Numbered from the stretch's first letter, positions 9,100 to 18,507 are shown. The stretch: DNA of 64,000 nt from Niveispirillum lacus (GCF_002251795.1 NZ_NOXU01000032.1:1-64000), one strand, 5' to 3'. Translations and numbers: made by a program. The notes: generated by a model from the letters alone, not told the origin.

Positions 9100-9630
9100 T
9101 CAGGCCGGACGGCGGGCGCCCAACTTGGCGCGCGCCATGTTCAGGGAAATGGACAGTGCCTGGCCGATCTGGCCACCGTCACCCTTGATGTCATCACGGA
9201 CCAGCACATGCATGGCATCAATATGCAGGCCGACGACCTGGAGCTGCGCCACGCTGGGATTGGGTAGCGGTACCAGAAAATGGTTCAATGAATTGGCAAA
9301 ATCAGACAAGAGATCATAACCGAAGGTCTTGCCCAAAGTCATGATGCCGTCACTGATCTTGATCACGCGCTTCAGGTGCGCAGGACGGTTTTCAGCATCC
9401 GTCATCGCACGGCGGTAGGCCTCCTGGAGGTCTGTAAGGTCGACCCGGGTCTGGGCGATATGGGCATCCGACATTCGCGCGACATGGGTACCGGCACGCG
9501 CCAAGGCCGCCGGGTCGATCATGCCCGGCTTGCCATCGGCGGACCCGCCCACCTTTTCACGCAGCTTGTTCGGCCGCTTGATGATTTCCACGCCCGACAC
9601 ACGGGACTCCGGCTTGTGATTGTCGTTCAT
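9100..9630 (-). CDS. Conserved protein coupled to a receiver protein
   Basis: A 176-residue, mostly helical soluble protein with no signal peptide or membrane segment. The N-terminal third is charged and low in structure; the rest (KRVIKISDGIMTLGKTFGYD, then SDFANSLNHFL) looks like a compact helical domain. It overlaps the receiver-domain gene by ATGA (9627-9630), so the two are translationally coupled, which argues for a joint role in signalling. The helix bundle could be an HPt-like or receiver-partner fold, but no conserved phospho-accepting His in an HPt motif is evident. Family unknown to me. Confidence 0.65.
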   Translation of the reverse strand: MNDNHKPESRVSGVEIIKRPNKLREKVGGSADGKPGMIDPAALARAGTHVARMSDAHIAQTRVDLTDLQEAYRRAMTDAENRPAHLKRVIKISDGIMTLGKTFGYDLLSDFANSLNHFLVPLPNPSVAQLQVVGLHIDAMHVLVRDDIKGDGGQIGQALSISLNMARAKLGARRPA

Positions 9631-10304
9631 GCGCTTGCTGCCCGCCGCGCCTCGGCAACTTCCGACAGCTCGGCGCTCCCGTCAACAATTTCCACGGGAT
9701 TCTCGTCTGAAACGCTTTGGCTGTCGATAACCATATGCGTGCCCTCGTCAACGACGCGTACATCTTCCGGGCTCATCAAGCGGCGATCACTGCCCTCATA
9801 GGGCAGAACCTGCCGACGACGGTCCGGGCCGAAATAATTCGGGGCACGGACAAAGGCACGCGGCTTGTCGATGATGGCCAGCAGCCGGCTCGCCACATTG
9901 ATGACCGACATGGGCTTGGCCAGATATTCGGTAACACCGGTGTCACGGGCCAGACGCACAGCCGCCTCATCCGCTTCGCCGCTCATCATCACGACAGGCA
10001 GAAACCGCACCTTGTCGCTTTCATGTTCCCGGACCCATTTCAGCAGGCCGATGCCATCCATTGGTTCCATCAGATGATCGGCGAAGATGATGTCGACATC
10101 ACGCCCGGCGGTGCTGTCCATCTGCGCCGAGACGTCCAGGATGGCCATGGCTTCCTCACCATTTTCGGCCTGCAGCACCTTGCCGATGCCCAGGGCCTTC
10201 AGGATGGTGACCATGATCGAGCGCACAAACCGGTTATCGTCCGCCACCATCACGGACAACCCATCAAACCGGTAAAATTTTCCGCTGGAAGGTTGTTTTG
10301 ACAT
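9627..10304 (-). CDS. CheY-like receiver-domain response regulator
   Basis: A 225-residue protein with one N-terminal receiver domain (about residues 15-140): acidic pair D22/D23, phospho-acceptor D76, S108 in VVMMSGE and K130 in EYLAKP, so it should be phosphorylatable. After the receiver comes a short FGPDRRR...GSDRR basic motif common in alphaproteobacterial stand-alone receivers, then an acidic tail with no DNA-binding domain. It probably acts by protein contact, likely with the coupled downstream gene. No histidine kinase is adjacent. Confidence 0.82.
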   Translation of the reverse strand: MSKQPSSGKFYRFDGLSVMVADDNRFVRSIMVTILKALGIGKVLQAENGEEAMAILDVSAQMDSTAGRDVDIIFADHLMEPMDGIGLLKWVREHESDKVRFLPVVMMSGEADEAAVRLARDTGVTEYLAKPMSVINVASRLLAIIDKPRAFVRAPNYFGPDRRRQVLPYEGSDRRLMSPEDVRVVDEGTHMVIDSQSVSDENPVEIVDGSAELSEVAEARRAASA

Positions 10305-10604
10305 CAGCTCGGCATGACTGGGCGGGGCGGGCGGGTGGAAACCTGCTCATCACAGCTATCGCCATCCCTTAGCCGAAATCAAGCGCAGATCACCTCACCC
10401 AAAGCATAAGCAGGTCCGTTTCCGTCGTTGCTGCATGAAAATCTGTTGATATTTATATGCTGTTAACTTGATGTTCCAGCCAAGCGGAACGACACTAGCC
10501 CTTGCCCTGTCGACAATAACCGTGGGTGCGTCGGGTGACCAACGAAGTCGTTAACCCTGCACCGGACTGTTGCTGTAGTCGCTCTGTAAATCGGATTGTT
10601 TGCC
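10305..10604. other. 300-bp divergent promoter region
   Basis: It separates the minus-strand receiver gene from the plus-strand methyltransferase and must hold both promoters. AT-rich DNA at about 10440-10475 and a short GTTCC...GGAAC repeat near 10474-10491 are the only structures I see. No gene. Confidence 0.45.
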
Positions 10605-11417
10605 ATGGATGAAGCCCGACGCTGGACGGAAAGCGCAGATGCTTGGCAGCACTGGGCAGAGGGGATGGCCAGCCCGGCCGACCGGATCAACGGCCCCTTG
10701 TTGGACCTTGCCGGCGCCACCCCCGGTCAGGCGGTTCTGGACCTGGCCGCCGGTGTCGGCGAGCCATCCATCAGCCAGGCCGACCGGTTGCGCGGGAACG
10801 GTCTGGTGGTGGCCAGTGATCTGGTGCCGGCCATGGTGAACGGTCTGTCGCGCCGGGCCGGCGCGCACCCTTCCCCCCCACTGCCAGTGGCGGCTGACAT
10901 GCAGGCCCTGCCCTTTGCCAGTGGCAGTTTCGACATTGTTCTTTGTCGGTTCGGCCTGATGTTCGTGCCCGATACGCAGGCAGCGCTGCGGGAAATGCGG
11001 CGTGTCCTGCGTCCCGGCGGTGCAGCGGTCCTCGCCGTCTGGGGGCCACGGTTGGCGAACAGCCTTTTTGATCGTTTGGGACGGCGCCTGACGACAGATT
11101 ATGGCCCGGCGGCAGAGCGGTTGCTGGCGCCCCTGTTCCGATTTGCAGAGCCGACAGACCTTGTGGCCCAGGCGGAACTGTCAGGATTCCCCCTGGTCAG
11201 TTCGCAGAATCTCGTCCTTGCCCTTTCGGCACGGGCTGACCATGCCTTCTGGCAACCAACATTGGAGATGGCCTTCAGCCCCCTGGTGGCCAGCTTGACA
11301 CCAGCGCAGCGGGCGGGGCTGGAGGACCGGATCGCCGCCGACTTTGCGGCCGAAACAGATGCACAGGATCGGATTGCGCTGGCGATGTCGGTGCATCTCC
11401 TGCGCCTGGAAACATGA
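10605..11417 (+). CDS. Class I SAM-dependent methyltransferase
   Basis: A 270-residue Rossmann methyltransferase. Motif I is VLDLAAGVGEPS, followed by the acidic end of strand 2 (VVASDLVPAMV), motif IV region FDIVLCRFGLMFV and the post-motif EMRRVLRPGGAAVLAVWG. This is the UbiE/COQ5-like small-molecule group, substrate unknown. The ATG at 10605 is preferred to a TTG at 10596. A PadR regulator follows about 90 bp downstream on the same strand. Confidence 0.82.
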   Translation: MDEARRWTESADAWQHWAEGMASPADRINGPLLDLAGATPGQAVLDLAAGVGEPSISQADRLRGNGLVVASDLVPAMVNGLSRRAGAHPSPPLPVAADMQALPFASGSFDIVLCRFGLMFVPDTQAALREMRRVLRPGGAAVLAVWGPRLANSLFDRLGRRLTTDYGPAAERLLAPLFRFAEPTDLVAQAELSGFPLVSSQNLVLALSARADHAFWQPTLEMAFSPLVASLTPAQRAGLEDRIAADFAAETDAQDRIALAMSVHLLRLET

Positions 11418-11505
11418 TTAACGGATCGTTATATATCGTACCGATGCATCACTTGACTATGCCACGGCAATCTCTATCGTGCCGGAATTGTCAGACAGGT
11501 GTGTG

Positions 11506-12048
11506 ATGATTGACGTTAAGACCTTGTGCCTGGGTGTGTTGAGCCGGGGCGATGCCTCCGGTTATGAAATCCGTAAGGAATTCGAGGAAGGCCCGCTCAG
11601 CCATTTCAGTGATGCCGGTTTCGGTTCCATCTATCCGTCTTTGAAGCGACTGCTGGATGATGGGCAGATCACCATGCTTCCCCATAATGGCGATGGCCGT
11701 CCGGACAAGAAGCTCTACCGTATCACCCCATCCGGCCGGCACGCGCTGTATCAGGCTTTGATCAAGCCGCCGTCCGCCGACAAGTTGCGGTCGGACTTGA
11801 TGTTTATCCTGAGCTTCGGCCATCTGCTGCCGCCGCGCCATCTGGACCGGATTATCGGCGATCGCATCAGCGATTACCGGCACCTGATTGCGACCCTGGA
11901 GGTGGAGGGCAGCACGGCCCACCGGACACCCGGTGAACGATTCGTCGAGGGCATGGGTCTGGCCCTCTATCGTGCGGTTGCGACCTATCTGGAAGAACAC
12001 CGGCACGAACTGGTGGCCGCCGCCCTGATGGAAAGCCAGGTCGCTTAA
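11506..12048 (+). CDS. PadR-family transcriptional regulator
   Basis: A 180-residue regulator. The N-terminal winged helix shows the PadR pattern LCLGVLSRGDASGYEIRKEF, then FGSIYPSLKRLLDDG and KLYRITPSGRHAL; the C-terminal half is the dimerising helical domain. PadR proteins usually repress efflux or detoxification genes. No transporter is adjacent, so the target may be the upstream methyltransferase, itself, or distant. The ATG at 11506 starts with the expected helix; a GTG at 11479 would add nine residues. The upstream spacer (11418-11505) contains the short palindrome ATCG-TAC-CGAT. Confidence 0.85.
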   Translation: MIDVKTLCLGVLSRGDASGYEIRKEFEEGPLSHFSDAGFGSIYPSLKRLLDDGQITMLPHNGDGRPDKKLYRITPSGRHALYQALIKPPSADKLRSDLMFILSFGHLLPPRHLDRIIGDRISDYRHLIATLEVEGSTAHRTPGERFVEGMGLALYRAVATYLEEHRHELVAAALMESQVA

Positions 12049-12071
12049 CGCATGTGACTGAGGCGCGGCGA

Positions 12072-12314
12072 TCAGCGGATGACTGTGCAGGTCCGGTTAC
12101 GGCACTGGACCAGCACAAACGCGTCTTTTGGCGTTGCACAACTGACCTTGTACAGGGTTTCCGGCATTCGGCCGGTAACCTGTTTCATCACTTCCAGCTT
12201 GGTCGGTTTGCAGTTGAATGATTGCGCCGCCTCTTTCACTTCCGCCTGCTGTGCCCTGGCAGGGGGCAGGGACAGCAGAACAAGGACCATTCCCAAGGCC
12301 AAACCGGCTTTCAT
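12072..12314 (-). CDS. Small exported cysteine-containing protein
   Basis: An 80-residue protein with a clear signal peptide (hydrophobic residues 3-16, cleavage near ARAQQA). The short mature part has four cysteines (about residues 35, 59, 71 and 76) that may form two disulfides in the periplasm. Its ATG overlaps the stop of the upstream gene by ATGA, so the two are coupled. No known family recognised. Confidence 0.6.
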   Translation of the reverse strand: MKAGLALGMVLVLLSLPPARAQQAEVKEAAQSFNCKPTKLEVMKQVTGRMPETLYKVSCATPKDAFVLVQCRNRTCTVIR

Positions 12315-12712
12315 GGCTTCTTGCGCTGGGTGAAGGCCGCTGCCAGCGCCTTCAGATTGTCGGCCTGTTCATGGCTGTCCGGTGCCGGGGGGGCCGCCCC
12401 CCCACCCGTTCCCATCCGGGAAATAATGGCGTCCAGCATTTGCGGTGACAGTTTTTTCGGGCCTGTGCTGGGTCGGGCGGCGCGTACCACCCCCTGGCCC
12501 GGTGCCGGCGTGGCGGTCGTGATCGCACCCCCGCGCGCCACCCGGTCAACGGCGCTGCCCGCGATGGCTTTCAGGAAGGGTTTGCACAACCCGCGCAGCA
12601 ATTGCTCGTCATCCAGTGCCCAGGCGATCAGCACCCGCTGCGCCTGGCTGCGGCTGCCCTGTGCGGCCTTCAACGCCTCACGGATCTTGAGCGTGACATA
12701 GGTGTCGCTCAT
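12311..12712 (-). CDS. Conserved hypothetical protein, helical
   Basis: A 133-residue protein. The N-terminal half (YVTLKIREALKAAQGSRSQA) looks like a helical bundle with predicted nucleic-acid-neutral charge; the C-terminal half is Pro/Gly/Ala-rich and variable. There is no signal peptide. The ATG at 12712 is chosen because the upstream codons (to 12772) look non-coding. It is coupled by ATGA overlap to the small exported protein. I cannot assign a function. Confidence 0.6.
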   Translation of the reverse strand: MSDTYVTLKIREALKAAQGSRSQAQRVLIAWALDDEQLLRGLCKPFLKAIAGSAVDRVARGGAITTATPAPGQGVVRAARPSTGPKKLSPQMLDAIISRMGTGGGAAPPAPDSHEQADNLKALAAAFTQRKKP

Positions 12713-12778
12713 GGCCCGGCCCTCCGATGGATCAAGGCGCATAGAGTAGCGAAGCCATGGCCCGCACCCCAAGCAAAA

Positions 12779-13693
12779 TCACAAAGCGGCCTTTACCTCT
12801 TCCGCGTACGGCATGGCGGTGCCCGTGCCAATGCGGGTGCAGGCAATGGACGCTGCCACATTGGCGTAGCGCAAGGCCGTGGGCAAGTCGTCGCCGGCAG
12901 CCAGCCGCGCAGACAGGCTGCCAACAAAACAATCCCCGGCGCCCGTGGTGTCAACCGCCACCACCTTGCGTCCCGGCACCAGCGTTTGCGCCGCCGCCGT
13001 GACAGCCAGCGCCCCACGCACCCCGAGCGTGGCTATCACTGTCTGATCCGGACGGCGCAGCAGGCGCCGTGCCGCCGCGGCAATTTCCGGCACAGGGGCA
13101 TCGCCGGCCAGCGCCGTACCGGCGAAATGGCCCAACTCCGTCTCATTGACCACCAGGATGTCGGTATCGGACCACAGGCTGTCGGGCGCATCGTCCAACG
13201 CCGGCGCCGCGTTCAGCAGGGTGCGCGCACCGGCGGCGCGGGCCCGGGCGAACAGAGCGGCGATGGTGGCCCGTGGTACTTCAAACTGACTGATCAGCAG
13301 ATCACCGGGGCCAATTGCCAGCCCGTCCGCGTCCGTCGGGACAATCTGTTTGTTAGCGGCCGGGATGACCACAATGCGGTTCTCCGCCGTCGCATCCACC
13401 AGGATCAGGGCCGATCCTGTCGCCTCATCCGCCGACCGGCCCACATGGCTGGCCTCAATCCCCTTTTCGGCGAAGAAAGACAGGATGCGGTCACCGAACA
13501 GATCGCGGCCCACCTTGCCGACAAAGCGGACGGGCACCCCCTGCTGTACCGCCGCCACAGCCTGGTTCAAGCCCTTGCCACCGGGCATCAGTTGCACTGT
13601 TTCCCCATTCACGGTTTCACCCGCCCTGGGTGCCCGCTGCATGGTGGAAAGAATGTCGTAGTTGATGCTGCCGATGACGATGACCTGGGCCAT
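12779..13693 (-). CDS. rbsK: Ribokinase
   Basis: A 304-residue PfkB-family sugar kinase that phosphorylates ribose at O5. It shows IGSINYD at the N-terminus, the substrate motif MPGGKGLNQAVA and the catalytic GAGDCFVGS with D254. It is the gene just upstream of the unknown pair at 12.1-12.7 kb and downstream of the AraD1 gene on the same strand. The ABC importer divergent from that AraD1 gene could bring in its pentose, but ribose is not certain; other PfkB substrates are possible. Confidence 0.85.
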   Translation of the reverse strand: MAQVIVIGSINYDILSTMQRAPRAGETVNGETVQLMPGGKGLNQAVAAVQQGVPVRFVGKVGRDLFGDRILSFFAEKGIEASHVGRSADEATGSALILVDATAENRIVVIPAANKQIVPTDADGLAIGPGDLLISQFEVPRATIAALFARARAAGARTLLNAAPALDDAPDSLWSDTDILVVNETELGHFAGTALAGDAPVPEIAAAARRLLRRPDQTVIATLGVRGALAVTAAAQTLVPGRKVVAVDTTGAGDCFVGSLSARLAAGDDLPTALRYANVAASIACTRIGTGTAMPYAEEVKAAL

Positions 13694-13801
13694 GGGGCTT
13701 TCCCTCTCATTGGAAAGCCATTCCTAGACCGTCACAAGGTTTTTGTCACGGATCGGGTCCGTATCCCCGCCGTGATGCGGGCGATGCACCGCGATGGCGC
13801 G

Positions 13802-14797
13802 TTACAGGCCCTTTATCATCACCGGCCTGGATGGCGCCTGGATCAGGCGATTGCGCAGCGGCAGGCCGAAGGGGGCTGCCGCTACCTCGAACACATCGCC
13901 GGGAAGGGTCTGGAACCCATCACTGAAAGACAGGGTGGCCGTGCCGAAATAATGCACATGCGCGTCGCCGGGCCGGCGGAACCCATCATATTTGAAATGA
14001 TGATATTCCAGGTTCGACAGCGCGTGTGACATGTTGGCCTCCCCAGACAGGAAGGGTTTTTCCCAGACAATCTTGCCTTCGCGCAGAATACGGGTGGTCC
14101 CCCGGATATCGGCGGGCAGGTCGCCCAGCAGCAGTTCCGGCCCGATGGCACAGACGCGCAGCTTGGAATGGGCCAGATAGAGATAGTTCTGACGTTCGGT
14201 CACATGGTCCGAAAACTCGTTGCCCAGCGCATAGCCAAGCCGGAACACCGTTCCATCACGGCCCACAATGTAAAGACCGGCGATCTCCGGCTCCTCCCCG
14301 CCATCCAGCGCAAAGAAGGGGGAGACAAGATCCCCATCGGGCCGCGCCAGGATGGCGCCATCGCCCTTGTAGAACCATTCCGGCTGCACGCCGACCTGCC
14401 CCGGTGCTGGCTTGCCGCCCTCCAGCCCCAGGCGAAACATACGCATGGAATCGGTTTGTTTGGCGGGGTCGGCCAGATCACGGTGCATCTTGTCCCGGCC
14501 TTCCGCCGAGCCCAGATGCGTCAGGCCCGTGCCCGCCACCAGCAGATGGGCATCGTCCGGATGGTCCAGCGGCGGCAAGACCCGCCCTTCCGCCAACGCC
14601 GCGGCGAGATCGACCGTTTCCCCCGTGGCCTGCGCCTGTGCCTGAGACAGCAGGTTGCGGCCCGCCGCGATGGCTTGTTGCGCCAATTCATAGGTCGTGG
14701 CAGTGCCCATCAGACGCCGGGCCAGCGCATCATCCTGCCGCAGAGCCACGGCCCGTCTGCCGTGTGTGTCAAGATACTGGGTCAGACGCCATGCCAT
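13802..14797 (-). CDS. AraD1/GguC-type FAH-superfamily protein
   Basis: A 331-residue fumarylacetoacetate-hydrolase-superfamily protein matching the AraD1/GguC group that accompanies sugar ABC importers in Agrobacterium and Azospirillum relatives. It is thought to act on 2-keto-3-deoxy sugar acids in oxidative arabinose/galactose routes. The FAH core appears as LYIVGRDGTVFRLGYALGNE and YLYLAHSKLR. AGGAG lies about 9 nt before the ATG at 14797; upstream codons to 14911 are not family-like. It is divergent from the importer, with an operator-like site between them. The exact reaction is uncertain. Confidence 0.82.
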   Translation of the reverse strand: MAWRLTQYLDTHGRRAVALRQDDALARRLMGTATTYELAQQAIAAGRNLLSQAQAQATGETVDLAAALAEGRVLPPLDHPDDAHLLVAGTGLTHLGSAEGRDKMHRDLADPAKQTDSMRMFRLGLEGGKPAPGQVGVQPEWFYKGDGAILARPDGDLVSPFFALDGGEEPEIAGLYIVGRDGTVFRLGYALGNEFSDHVTERQNYLYLAHSKLRVCAIGPELLLGDLPADIRGTTRILREGKIVWEKPFLSGEANMSHALSNLEYHHFKYDGFRRPGDAHVHYFGTATLSFSDGFQTLPGDVFEVAAAPFGLPLRNRLIQAPSRPVMIKGL

Positions 14798-14883
14798 GGG
14801 CTTCACTCCTGAGGGATGGTTATACTCTGTTCCCTGGGTCCTGCCGCCGCCGCCAGGGTCGGGCATTTGGCGCTGGACGTGGT

Positions 14884-14901
14884 GATATAATAATACTAAT
14901 C
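14884..14901. promoter_or_regulatory. Candidate GntR (FadR-type) operator
   Basis: On the minus strand TAGTATTATTA (14888-14898) fits the FadR-subfamily pattern TNGTNNNACNA with one mismatch. It lies between the divergent AraD1 gene and the sugar importer operon, whose last gene is a GntR/FCD regulator. A perfect version of the pattern occurs at 21362-21372. Confidence 0.4.
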
Positions 14902-14984
14902 CTTTTTCCAAGCATGATTTGGCGGGGCAGCCTCAACAGAAAGGCAGCGACCTGGCCCAGGGACGGAAAACGACAGAGGGTGCG

Positions 14985-15980
14985 ATGAAAGCTTTGGCGA
15001 AATACGGCGCTGTAGCCCTGATGATGGCTGCCATGGCCGGTTGCGGCGACAAGGGCGGGACAGACAAGGCGACAAAGGCCAATGAGGCGGCCGCTGCAAT
15101 GACCATCGGCTTCTCCCAGATCGGGTCGGAATCCGGCTGGCGTGCAGCCGAAACCAAGCTGGCCAAGTTGGAAGCCGAAAAGCGCGGCATCAATCTGAAG
15201 GTCTCCGACGCGCAGCAGCAGCAGGCCAACCAGATCAAAGCCATCCGGTCCTTCATCGCCCAGGGTGTGGATGCCATCCTGTTGGCCCCCGTCATCTCGT
15301 CCGGCTGGGATGAGGTGCTGGGCGAGGCCAAGGCCGCGAATATCCCTGTCGTCCTGCTGGACCGGCAGATTGATACCGCCGACCCCAGCCTGTACCTGTC
15401 CGCCGTGACCTCCGATACGGTGGAGGAAGGCCGCGTTGCGGGTCGCTGGCTGGTGGAAAAACTGGCGGGCCGGGATTGCCGCGTTGTCGAAATCCAGGGC
15501 ACCATCGGCGCCTCGCTGGTGGCCAACCGCAAGAAGGGCTTTGAGGAGGGCATTTCCAGCGCTGGCAATGTGCAGATCGTCCGCACCCAGTCCGGCGAAT
15601 TCACCCGCGCCAAAGGCAAGGAGGTCATGGAGGGCTTCATCAAGGCCGAGGCGCCGGGCAGCATCTGCGCCGTCTACGCCCATAATGACGATATGATGAT
15701 TGGCGCCATCCAGGCGATGAAGGAAGCCGGCCTGAAGCCGGGCAGCGAGATTCTCGCCGTCTCCATTGATGCCGTTCCTGATATCTTTAAAGCCATGGCC
15801 GATGGCGATGCCAATGCGACCGTCGAACTGACGCCCGATATGGCCAGCCGTGCCTATGACCTGCTGGCCGCCTACAACAAGGACGGAACAGTGCCGCCGA
15901 AATGGGTGCAGACACCGTCTACCCTGTACCTGCCCGACACGGCAGCAGCGGAGTATGAACGCCGCAAGGATCTCTACTGA
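14985..15980 (+). CDS. Sugar ABC transporter substrate-binding lipoprotein (YtfQ/AraU type)
   Basis: A 331-residue periplasmic binding protein of the ribose/galactofuranose (Peripla_BP_4) class. A lipobox ending at C20 (AMAGC) makes it a lipoprotein. The body has IGFSQIGSESGWR, IRSFIAQGVDAILLAP, VVLLDRQI and YAHNDDMMIGAIQAM, the pattern of YtfQ and of the arabinose-binding AraU. GAGGG precedes the ATG at 14985. It is first in a four-gene importer operon plus GntR. The neighbouring arabinose/galactose 1-dehydrogenase and mutarotase suggest L-arabinose or D-galactose as ligand. Confidence 0.88.
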   Translation: MKALAKYGAVALMMAAMAGCGDKGGTDKATKANEAAAAMTIGFSQIGSESGWRAAETKLAKLEAEKRGINLKVSDAQQQQANQIKAIRSFIAQGVDAILLAPVISSGWDEVLGEAKAANIPVVLLDRQIDTADPSLYLSAVTSDTVEEGRVAGRWLVEKLAGRDCRVVEIQGTIGASLVANRKKGFEEGISSAGNVQIVRTQSGEFTRAKGKEVMEGFIKAEAPGSICAVYAHNDDMMIGAIQAMKEAGLKPGSEILAVSIDAVPDIFKAMADGDANATVELTPDMASRAYDLLAAYNKDGTVPPKWVQTPSTLYLPDTAAAEYERRKDLY

Positions 15981-17512
15981 TGGGAGATCTGGCGGCGACG
16001 CTGCTGTCCGCCCACGGGCTGACGCGCACCTATCCCGGTGTGCGGGCCCTGGACGGGGTGGACCTGACCCTGCGCGCCGGCGAAATCCATGCGCTGCTGG
16101 GGGAGAACGGGGCCGGCAAATCGACCCTGATCAACCTTCTCACCGGCGCGCAACCGGTCGAGGCCGGGTCCATCCATCTGGACGGGCGGGAGGTGCGGCC
16201 CAAAAGCCCGGCGGAGGCGGCAGCCAACGGCATCGTCGCCGTCTATCAGGAGATCACCCTGCTGCCCAACCTGTCGGTGGCGGAGAATATCTATCTGGGC
16301 CGGGAGCCGACGCGATTCGGTCTGGTCGACCGGGCACGCATGCGACGGGAGGCGGCTTTATTGCTGGCGCGCTTCGGCCTGTCGATCGACCCGGCACAGC
16401 CGCTGTCGGCCTTCTCTACCGCCGTGCAGCAATTGATCGCCATTGCCCGCGCCGTCGATATGTCCGCCCGTGTCCTGATCCTGGATGAACCGACGGCCAG
16501 CCTGGACAGTGCGGAGGTGGCGGTGCTGTTTCGCCTGATGCGCGAATTGGCGGCCTCGGGCATGGCCGTGCTGTTTGTCACTCATTTCCTGGATCAGGTC
16601 TATGAGGTGACCGACCGGATCACCGTCCTGCGGGGTGGGAAGCTGGTGGGTGAACGCCGCACGGCGGCGCTGCCCCGGCTCGATCTGGTCGCCATGATGC
16701 TGGGCAAGCTGCCCAGTGGCGACAGCCATTTGCAGCGGCATGCCGCGCGCGAACCGGGCGCGCCGTTCGTGACCGTGAACGGCCTGGGCAAACAACATCT
16801 GGTGGCGCCATTCAACGCGGAGATACGGCAGGGCGAAGTGCTGGGCGTCGCCGGCCTGCTGGGATCGGGTCGCACAGAAACGGCGCTGCTGCTGTTTGGC
16901 GCGGAACGGGCCGATGCGGGTGAGATCATTGTCGATGGCAGACCGGTCACGCTGAAGGGCCCGCGCGATGCCATCCGCTTAGGATTTGGCTTTTGCCCGG
17001 AAGACCGCAAACTGGATGGGATCGTGCCCGACCTGTCCATCGCTGAGAATATCGTGCTGGCGCTGCAGGCGCGCCTGGGCTGGATGAAGCGGTTGCCGCC
17101 GGCCCGCCAACGGGAACTGGCCGACACCTATATCAAGCTGCTGAATATCCGCACGCCAGACGCGGAAAAGCCAATCCAGCTTCTGTCCGGCGGCAATCAG
17201 CAGAAGGCGCTGCTGGCCCGCTGGCTGGCCACCCAGCCGCGCCTGCTGATCCTCGACGAACCGACACGCGGCATTGATGTTGGCGCGCATGCGGAGATTA
17301 TCCTGTTGCTGGAAAAGCTGCGGGACGAGGGCATGGCGCTCTATGTCATCTCGTCCGAGGTGGAGGAGGTCGCCGCCTATGCCGACCGGGTCATGGTGAT
17401 GCGTGAACGCCGACAGGCCGGCATGCTGGCGGGCGACGATGTCACCCCGTCCGCCATCATCGACGCCATCGTGATGCCGGGGGCTGTGCCGCCGTCGGGA
17501 CGGGCGGCATGA
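15980..17512 (+). CDS. Sugar ABC transporter ATPase, two nucleotide-binding domains (YtfR/AraV type)
   Basis: A 510-residue double ATPase typical of ribose/galactose-class importers. Domain 1 has Walker A GENGAGKST and Walker B VLILDEPTASLDS. Domain 2 has a degenerate Walker A region (GLLGSGRTE), signature LSGGNQQK and LLILDEPTRGIDVGA, the standard asymmetry of the class. The first-domain signature (LSAFSTAVQQ) also departs from LSGG, again usual for YtfR-like proteins. The start overlaps the binding-protein stop (TGATG), so translation is coupled. Confidence 0.93.
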   Translation: MGDLAATLLSAHGLTRTYPGVRALDGVDLTLRAGEIHALLGENGAGKSTLINLLTGAQPVEAGSIHLDGREVRPKSPAEAAANGIVAVYQEITLLPNLSVAENIYLGREPTRFGLVDRARMRREAALLLARFGLSIDPAQPLSAFSTAVQQLIAIARAVDMSARVLILDEPTASLDSAEVAVLFRLMRELAASGMAVLFVTHFLDQVYEVTDRITVLRGGKLVGERRTAALPRLDLVAMMLGKLPSGDSHLQRHAAREPGAPFVTVNGLGKQHLVAPFNAEIRQGEVLGVAGLLGSGRTETALLLFGAERADAGEIIVDGRPVTLKGPRDAIRLGFGFCPEDRKLDGIVPDLSIAENIVLALQARLGWMKRLPPARQRELADTYIKLLNIRTPDAEKPIQLLSGGNQQKALLARWLATQPRLLILDEPTRGIDVGAHAEIILLLEKLRDEGMALYVISSEVEEVAAYADRVMVMRERRQAGMLAGDDVTPSAIIDAIVMPGAVPPSGRAA

Positions 17513-18507
17513 GCGGCTGGTTCATGGCGGCCCGGTCGCGGCTGATCCTGCTGGCCCTGGTCCTGCTGGCCAATGTCGCTGTAGCGCCGGGGTTTCTGGA
17601 GCTGCGGCTGGTGGAGGGGCGGCTGTTCGGCGGCATCATCGACATCCTGAACCGGGGTGCGCCGGTGATTCTCCTGGCCATTGGCATGGCACCCGTTATC
17701 GCCACCCGCGGCATTGACCTGTCGGTGGGGGCCATCATGGCCATTGCCGGGGCGGTTGCTGCCGCCAGTGTCAATGCGGGCCATGCCTGGCCTGTCGCGG
17801 TGCTGGCGGCCTTGGGCACTGGTTTGGTCTGTGGCCTGTGGAATGGTGTCCTGGTCACGATCTTCCGCCTGCAGCCCATCGTCGCCACCCTGATCTTGAT
17901 GGTGGCGGGGCGCGGCATCGCACAGATGATCACAGAAGGCCGCGTCCTGACCTTCACCGATGACGGCCTGGCGGGTGTCAGTTCGGCGACGCTGCTGGGT
18001 CTGCCCCTGCCCGTCCTGATCGCACTGGCCGCCGCCATGATCACCGGCCTGCTGGTCCGCGCCACCGCCCTGGGATTGTTCATCGAGGCGGTGGGGACCA
18101 GTCCCCGTGCGGCCCGGCTGGCCGGTGTGCCGGCCCCTGGCATCCTGATCGGCGTCTATGTCTGGTCGGGGCTGATGGCGGCCCTGGCCGGGCTGATCGC
18201 CGCCGCTGACATCCGGGGGGCCGATGCCAATAATGCCGGCCTGTGGCTGGAACTGGATGCCATCCTGGCCGTCGTTATCGGCGGGACCAGCCTTTATGGC
18301 GGGCGGTTCAGCATCAGCCTGTCGGTGCTGGGTGCGGTTATTCTGCAAGGTATGCGGACCTGCATCCTGCGCGCCGGTCTGCCCCCGGAATTGAACCTGC
18401 TGCTGATGGCGCTGGTCATCGCCCTGGTGCTGGTGGTGCAGTCCCCCGCCTGTCAGCCGGCCATCGCGCGCCTGACCACGCGGCTGAGAAGAAGGGGCGC
18501 GGCATGA
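17509..18507 (+). CDS. Sugar ABC transporter permease (YtfT/AraW type)
   Basis: A 332-residue inner-membrane permease with about eight to nine hydrophobic segments. It carries the class hallmark IATRGIDLSVGAIMAIAGAVAA after the second segment and the cytoplasmic coupling loop near AVGTSPRAARLAGV. It overlaps the ATPase gene by ATGA and the next permease similarly. Two different permeases, as here, are typical of the YtfT/YjfF and AraW/AraZ systems, not of GguAB. Confidence 0.92.
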   Translation: MSGWFMAARSRLILLALVLLANVAVAPGFLELRLVEGRLFGGIIDILNRGAPVILLAIGMAPVIATRGIDLSVGAIMAIAGAVAAASVNAGHAWPVAVLAALGTGLVCGLWNGVLVTIFRLQPIVATLILMVAGRGIAQMITEGRVLTFTDDGLAGVSSATLLGLPLPVLIALAAAMITGLLVRATALGLFIEAVGTSPRAARLAGVPAPGILIGVYVWSGLMAALAGLIAAADIRGADANNAGLWLELDAILAVVIGGTSLYGGRFSISLSVLGAVILQGMRTCILRAGLPPELNLLLMALVIALVLVVQSPACQPAIARLTTRLRRRGAA

